Below the pieces are notes generated by a model. That model had not been told where the DNA came from. It did no database searches and was given only the letters and a program-made list of their open reading frames with translations. Positions 33,244 through 37,289 of a stretch of 37,289 nucleotides of DNA are shown here, one piece after another (position 1 is the stretch's first letter; each line of letters opens with the position of its first letter). The translations under genes and the position numbers were made by a program. The DNA comes from CAADGY01 sp900696665. Lineage in GTDB: Bacteria > Acidobacteriota > Terriglobia > Bryobacterales > Bryobacteraceae. The DNA lies in contig JAPSFM010000042.1 in the NCBI GenBank assembly GCA_035063885.1, positions 1 to 37,289 of the forward strand, read 5' to 3'.

Positions 33244-36200
33244 TCAGAATTGGAGCTTCAGCACGAATTCGAAGACGCGAGGATCGAGAGCGGTAGTGAT
33301 CGTTCCAAACGCTGCCGTTCCAAATGCTCCATTCGGGTTCCTCAACGGAGGAGTGTTGGTCACGTTAAACGCTTCCGCCCGAAACTCGGTCCTGAAGCGC
33401 TCGGTGACCGTGAACGTCTTGCCGGCCATGAGATCGATGGTACGATAGCCGGGGCCTCGAACCGGATTACGCGAGCTGTTTCCGATAGCAAACTGCCGCG
33501 CAGCCGTGAAGGCGGATGTGTTGAACCAGTGTGCTGTGCTGCGCTGATCGGCCGGCAGGTTGGGATCGCGAAGGCGGTTCGGCCGCTGAATGCCAAATCC
33601 GGCGAAGGCGTTCAGGTTAGGCTGCTGCGTCACCGCGATCGGGCTGCCCGACTGTGCCCGCAGAAGTCCTGCCAGCCGCCAGCGGCCGCCCAGCACGTCT
33701 CTCCAGCCGCGCAATCCAAACCGGCGGCCGAGTCCGATAGGAAGTTCATAAATGAAGCCGCTCGAAAGAATGTGTGGAATGTTCCCAGTAGAAACATCCT
33801 TCTCCAGGCGCCGGTTGTAGCTGTCAGCCGCCTGATAACTCGTGACAGGGCCGGTGAGGATCGCCGCATCGAACACGGCGCCGGCATCGTCAATCAGCCG
33901 CGAGAAGGTGTAGGCTGCCGAGAAGGTCAGCCCTTGCGCGAGCCGCTTCTCCACGAGCGATTGCAGTGAGTGGTACGTGGAATGGCCGACGTTATTCCGG
34001 TACAGCGTCACGGTGGTGAAGCGTGGGAACGGCCGCAGCAACTGCTGGCGAGCAATGGTACGCCGGCCCAGCGAGGATTCGATCGGTATCTCACCGAAGA
34101 ACGGATTCGAAACCAGCTCGGTGAGCTGCGATCCCAGCGCCAGTTGGTCCGCGCGCAATTGGTTCAAGTTCACGTCGGGCACGCCCAGATTGGTAAGCTT
34201 CGAGCCCAGATATCCCACCGCGATGCTCCAGTTCTCCCCGAACGTCTTCTGCACTGACAGATTCCATTGCTGAGCGTAACCGCTCTTCTGATCGCGCTGA
34301 ACGCCAAAGACCCCCTGCCCCAGGCCGCTGTTCGAATTCGGCTCATCGACGCCGATCGTAGGCCCTTGCGAAAGGACGAACGCCGGGTTGATGTTATCGA
34401 GCGAGGTCTGCTGCACGGTACGCACGAATGGGAAGAGCGGCGTGGTGAAGGGTGTGGTGATGCCGGCCTGTTCGATCCACGTCATACCGTAGCCAGCGCG
34501 AATCGCGAATGAATCGGAGACTCGAAACGCCAGTCCAACACGTGGCCCGAAGTTGCCCAACTCGAGGTTCCGGGCAGTGCGTGGAAGACCGTTTTGTCCC
34601 AGGAAATCGAGTTGCTGCGTCCGCAAATTAAACACTGCGCCGCGATCATTGACCACCGTTGACGGGAAATTGAGTGTGTAACGAACACCGAGGTTCAAAC
34701 TCAGCCGGCGGTTTGCCCGGAAATCGTCTTGAAGGTAGAACTCCGCGATAGTAGCCCGTGGCTGCAGGACCTCCTTCTGCACGTCGATCCGAAACTGCTG
34801 AACCTGGCCCAGTAGGAGGGATGCAATACTGTCGCCGGTGCTCGGCAATGGCGTTCCCGCGGACGACAGGCCCGCTGTCAGAAGGTTGGTGAATTGGAAG
34901 TTCCCGGTGGGACTGGACGGCTGGAGCACATCCAAAGTCTGACGCCGGATGTCGGTTCCAAACTTGAGGCTATGCCGGTTCGAAACCCAGGTGAGGTTGT
35001 CGATGAACTGCGTGACCGAGGTCGTGAAAACAGCGTTGCCGTTCGCTGGCGGTCCGAGGAGCTGGTACCCGACGATGTCATACGTCGGCAGCGTGTCCGC
35101 GAAGGATGATGCGGGGATATTCGGAATCCCTGAGACGTCCGACGCCGGGCGCCCCGTGCGCAGTGAACTGCGGCAGAAGCCGCGGCGGGTGTAGCCGAAT
35201 CGAACTTGATTCGCCCGGGTCGCACCGATGGTCCAGTTGTGTTCCGCCACAACGCTGTCCGCGCGTGTCAGCGTGTCCCCCACAACGCCGGAGGCAATGT
35301 TGCCGCTTCCCTCGGGCAAAGGCGTGACTGGCCGCGAGAAATCGCGCAGATAGGTGTATCGCCCAAAGAGGCGGTGACGGCTTCCAAAGTACCGATCGAG
35401 GCGCGTGCCGGATTGGTCCTGCGAGACATCCTCGTTGCCCACACGGCGGTAGTTGTTGGCGGTGGCCTCGGCGCCGCTCCCTGTGAACACGTTCGGGACG
35501 GGGTACCGGCTGAGAACCCGGCGCGTTGCCGCATCAAAGCGCGTGGATGGAATCGTGTTTCCAGGAAAAGGGCTGCGAGTGTAAGCGGATTCGGCCAGCC
35601 GCGTGGTTGCCGGGTCGTAGATGGGGATGGCGAACCGCCCGGACCGCTGCGCACTCGTGGGGACCGTGCTGGTGCGAACCGTTCCATTTTCAAGACGGGT
35701 ACCCTGCCAATCGACGAAGAAAAACGTGCGGTTCCTCTGAATCGGCCCGCCTAGAACGAACCCGTATTGGTTTCGCCGGAAGCGGGGCTTCGGCCCGGCT
35801 GGGGCGAACAGGTTGCGCGCGTTCAAGGCTTCGTTGCGGAGAAACTCGAACAGCGTGCCGTGCAGATCGTTGCCGCCGGACTTCTGATTCACCATGATCA
35901 CGCCGCCGTTGGCGCGACCGTACTCGGCGGAGTAGCTGTTGGCCTCGACACGGAACTCCTCGATGGCATCGATGATGGGGAAGTAGGCCACCTGCCCGGG
36001 TTCCGGCTGGAGGACGCTGATTCCGTCATAAATGTACTCGCTCACCCGAGGCCGGCTGCCGTTAATGCGCGGCAGGGTAGACCCGGGTGGCAGATTCACC
36101 CCAGGGGATAACGCGATCAGCGGCACGAAGTTGCGGCCGTCCAGCGGTAGGTTGGCGACCTTCTCCTCTTCGACCGTAAAGCGGACGGTCCCGCGCGCCG

Positions 36201-36615
36201 CCTGCAACAGTGGCGCTTCGGCAGTCACCTCAACGGCTTGAGACAGATCTCCAATCTGGAGCGTCAGGTCCAGTCCGACCTGGTCACCTACGCGGAGCAC
36301 GACGCCGTCACGCTTCAGGACAGCAAAGCCTGGCTTCGTCACCGCCAGTTGGTACGAGCCCGGCGGCAGTGCGAAGAAGTGGTACTCGCCAATTGGCGAC
36401 GTGTTGAGACGCGCCTGCACTTGTGTGCCAGCATTGATCAGTTCCACAACCGCTGAATCAACGGGCATACCCGCAGGGTCGCGAACGGTTCCAAACAACT
36501 CAGCCTTGGTTGCTTGAGGCAATGCAAAATCCACACAACCCAGCCCGGCACCCAACAACAGGATCCACTGAATTACCTTCGTTCGGGTAGATACTCTCAT
36601 AAATGACATTGTCAT
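33244..36615 (-). CDS. Oar-like TonB-dependent outer-membrane receptor
   Basis: The product of about 1,120 residues has a signal peptide, then a carboxypeptidase-regulatory-like beta-sandwich (about 35-120; LFGTVRDPAGMPVDSAVVEL). A TonB plug (about 140-260; NLPLDGRNFVPLIALSPGVN) and a long beta-barrel follow, ending in FEFVLKLQF, a typical outer-membrane terminus. This is the Oar/CarbReg-TonB type that is very abundant in Acidobacteria. Such receptors import large ligands such as oligosaccharides, peptides or siderophores. Three in-frame ATGs lie at 36615, 36609 and 36600 inside a palindromic region; none has a good ribosome-binding site, so the exact start is unclear. The open frame reaches further upstream, into the YhcG relic, and is rejected. 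The ligand is unknown. Confidence 0.88.
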   Translation of the reverse strand: MTMSFMRVSTRTKVIQWILLLGAGLGCVDFALPQATKAELFGTVRDPAGMPVDSAVVELINAGTQVQARLNTSPIGEYHFFALPPGSYQLAVTKPGFAVLKRDGVVLRVGDQVGLDLTLQIGDLSQAVEVTAEAPLLQAARGTVRFTVEEEKVANLPLDGRNFVPLIALSPGVNLPPGSTLPRINGSRPRVSEYIYDGISVLQPEPGQVAYFPIIDAIEEFRVEANSYSAEYGRANGGVIMVNQKSGGNDLHGTLFEFLRNEALNARNLFAPAGPKPRFRRNQYGFVLGGPIQRNRTFFFVDWQGTRLENGTVRTSTVPTSAQRSGRFAIPIYDPATTRLAESAYTRSPFPGNTIPSTRFDAATRRVLSRYPVPNVFTGSGAEATANNYRRVGNEDVSQDQSGTRLDRYFGSRHRLFGRYTYLRDFSRPVTPLPEGSGNIASGVVGDTLTRADSVVAEHNWTIGATRANQVRFGYTRRGFCRSSLRTGRPASDVSGIPNIPASSFADTLPTYDIVGYQLLGPPANGNAVFTTSVTQFIDNLTWVSNRHSLKFGTDIRRQTLDVLQPSSPTGNFQFTNLLTAGLSSAGTPLPSTGDSIASLLLGQVQQFRIDVQKEVLQPRATIAEFYLQDDFRANRRLSLNLGVRYTLNFPSTVVNDRGAVFNLRTQQLDFLGQNGLPRTARNLELGNFGPRVGLAFRVSDSFAIRAGYGMTWIEQAGITTPFTTPLFPFVRTVQQTSLDNINPAFVLSQGPTIGVDEPNSNSGLGQGVFGVQRDQKSGYAQQWNLSVQKTFGENWSIAVGYLGSKLTNLGVPDVNLNQLRADQLALGSQLTELVSNPFFGEIPIESSLGRRTIARQQLLRPFPRFTTVTLYRNNVGHSTYHSLQSLVEKRLAQGLTFSAAYTFSRLIDDAGAVFDAAILTGPVTSYQAADSYNRRLEKDVSTGNIPHILSSGFIYELPIGLGRRFGLRGWRDVLGGRWRLAGLLRAQSGSPIAVTQQPNLNAFAGFGIQRPNRLRDPNLPADQRSTAHWFNTSAFTAARQFAIGNSSRNPVRGPGYRTIDLMAGKTFTVTERFRTEFRAEAFNVTNTPPLRNPNGAFGTAAFGTITTALDPRVFEFVLKLQF

Positions 36616-36622
36616 GTTAACA
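36603..36622. promoter_or_regulatory. Operator-like palindromes at the receptor gene start
   Basis: ATGACA-T-TGTCAT (36603-36615) and the 8-bp palindrome TGTTAACA (36615-36622) overlap by one base and cover the candidate start codons of the receptor gene. A third palindrome, AGACGTCT (36640-36647), lies 18 bases further upstream. They could bind the XRE-type regulator encoded downstream. No experimental or motif-library support is available here. Confidence 0.35.
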
Positions 36623-36697
36623 CGACACCGGCAGTCCTTAGACGTCTGAATCCCGCAAACGTGCCGGCACATGCCGTGGTGGTCATGGCGGTGGCGG

Positions 36698-37064
36698 CAA
36701 TTCTTGCTGGCATACTCGGGGCGGAAGACGGTGGCGTTTACCTCAGCCACGATGAAGGTTCGGAGCTCGAAGTGGCGGAACAGCAGGTCGAGGCGATAGT
36801 CTTCGCCTCCGGCCTCCAACGGCACCCGACTTCCGGCAAAGGCAACGCCGGAGCCGAGTTCCAGAGGAATTGCCGCCGGTAATCGAGGAGGCCTCGTTCG
36901 ATATCGCGCTCACAGGCGTCCTTGTCGAGAAGCGCGACCCCAAAGTTCGGGATGGCTTTGCCATGGCAGCGGTACAGATCCGATTCAATTGGTAGAACGA
37001 GGACGTTGCGGTTCCACGCATGGATTGAGGTTGCTGCGCGCACCAAAGGCGCTCTTCGCTGGTC
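36698..37064 (-). pseudogene. YhcG/DUF1016-type nuclease relic, frameshifted
   Basis: Two reading frames join into one relic of the YhcG/DUF1016 PD-(D/E)XK family. The first reads AWNRNVLVLPIES, DLYRCHGKAIPNF and ERDIERGLLDYRRQFL, then a one-base loss at about 36863 moves the match to the next frame, which continues ELGSGVAFAGSRVPLEAGG, EDYRLDLLFRHFEL and FRPEYASK. About 30 residues typical of the family are missing after NF, and the N-terminus is lost. The expected ELK catalytic triplet reads EVN. It is a dead gene next to a tRNA, typical of decayed mobile islands. The assignment is by motif memory, not by search. Confidence 0.72.
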
Positions 37065-37098
37065 TGAATTTTTGGCGCAGTTGGGGCTCAAAAGCGGT

Positions 37099-37125
37099 GA
37101 TCCCACGCGCTGACGCCGTGGGATC
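37099..37125. repeat. 9-bp perfect inverted repeat beside the tRNA gene
   Basis: GATCCCACG / CGTGGGATC forms a 9-bp stem with a 9-base loop, 23 bases past the 3' end of the tRNA on the minus strand. It may terminate the tRNA transcript, though only a TTTT lies nearby downstream. Confidence 0.4.
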
Positions 37126-37148
37126 TGATTGATTTTATAGGGGAAGTC

Positions 37149-37224
37149 TGGAGCCACCCGCCGGGATCGAACCGGCGACCTGCTGATTACGAATCAGCCG
37201 CTCTACCAGCTGAGCTAGGGTGGC
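37149..37224 (-). tRNA. tRNA-Thr (anticodon CGU)
   Basis: The minus strand folds as a complete tRNA: acceptor GCCACCC/GGGTGGC, D arm with AGCTCAGCTGGTAGAGC, anticodon stem GCTGA/TCAGC with loop TTCGTAA (anticodon CGT, Thr), and T arm GGTTCGATCC. The discriminator base is T and CCA is encoded (37149-37151). It reads ACG codons. It marks the edge of a region rich in decayed mobile genes, a common integration target. Confidence 0.95.
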
Positions 37225-37289
37225 TTTTTGTTGAATCCTAGTAGCTTGCTCGCGTTCAGCCTATGCCCAAATGATACTACACCTGGATT

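Noticed and set aside
36616..36825. N-terminal extension of the Oar receptor frame to the GTG at 36825
   Set aside because: That stretch is the in-frame end of a YhcG/DUF1016 relic; the receptor's signal peptide begins after it.
1..37289. CRISPR array or tandem repeats
   Set aside because: No set of regularly spaced direct repeats was seen in either strand on reading through.

Overview
The window looks like chromosomal DNA from a free-living, Gram-negative heterotroph, most likely an acidobacterium of the Solibacter/Bryobacter type. That placement is an inference from gene content. It rests on an Oar-type TonB-dependent receptor with an N-terminal carboxypeptidase-like domain, a paired DUF1549/DUF1553 cytochrome-like protein and DUF1501 protein, a PEP-CTERM protein, Tat-type Gfo/Idh/MocA and FAD oxidoreductases, and a VCBS lipoprotein. 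No 16S or other phylogenetic marker is present.

Region 1 (1-9701): after a PEP-CTERM surface protein comes a minus-strand operon running from 7132 down to 908. It encodes a NarK-like nitrate transporter fused to a NarI-like haem b membrane domain, a NasA/NapA-type molybdopterin catalytic subunit, a four-cluster ferredoxin subunit, a membrane-anchored Rieske protein, a small membrane protein and a hemerythrin. Most genes overlap or abut. Across a 94-bp divergent spacer that carries a perfect GTGA-N6-TCAC palindrome lies a plus-strand NnrS-like gene. Together these suggest nitrate uptake, cytoplasmic nitrate reduction by a non-canonical membrane-linked complex, and nitric-oxide handling. A GH46-like glycosidase with a peptidoglycan-binding domain ends tail-to-tail with nnrS.

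Region 2 (9792-14178, minus strand): a secreted peptidoglycan-binding protein, a Deg/HtrA protease with a clear terminator, an EamA permease and an M20 peptidase.

Region 3 (14297-25545): a Tat-type Gfo/Idh/MocA oxidoreductase, a FAD oxidoreductase and an unknown protein form one plus-strand run. An M48 protease and a VCBS lipoprotein diverge from each other. A DUF1549/DUF1553 plus DUF1501 pair follows, then a lipoprotein cyclophilin.

Region 4 (25570-31433): a gamma-glutamyltransferase-like enzyme diverges from a run of DinB, ThiE and two overlapping APC amino-acid permeases. Peptide or glutathione breakdown followed by amino-acid uptake is a plausible theme.

Region 5 (31434-37289): this looks like a decayed mobile region ending at a tRNA-Thr gene. 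It holds a perfect 14-bp hairpin, a tyrosine-recombinase tail, a serine-recombinase pseudogene (internal deletion, frameshift and a stop codon), an intact XRE-PBP regulator, an intact Oar-like receptor with operator-like palindromes at its start, and a frameshifted YhcG/DUF1016 nuclease relic beside the tRNA.
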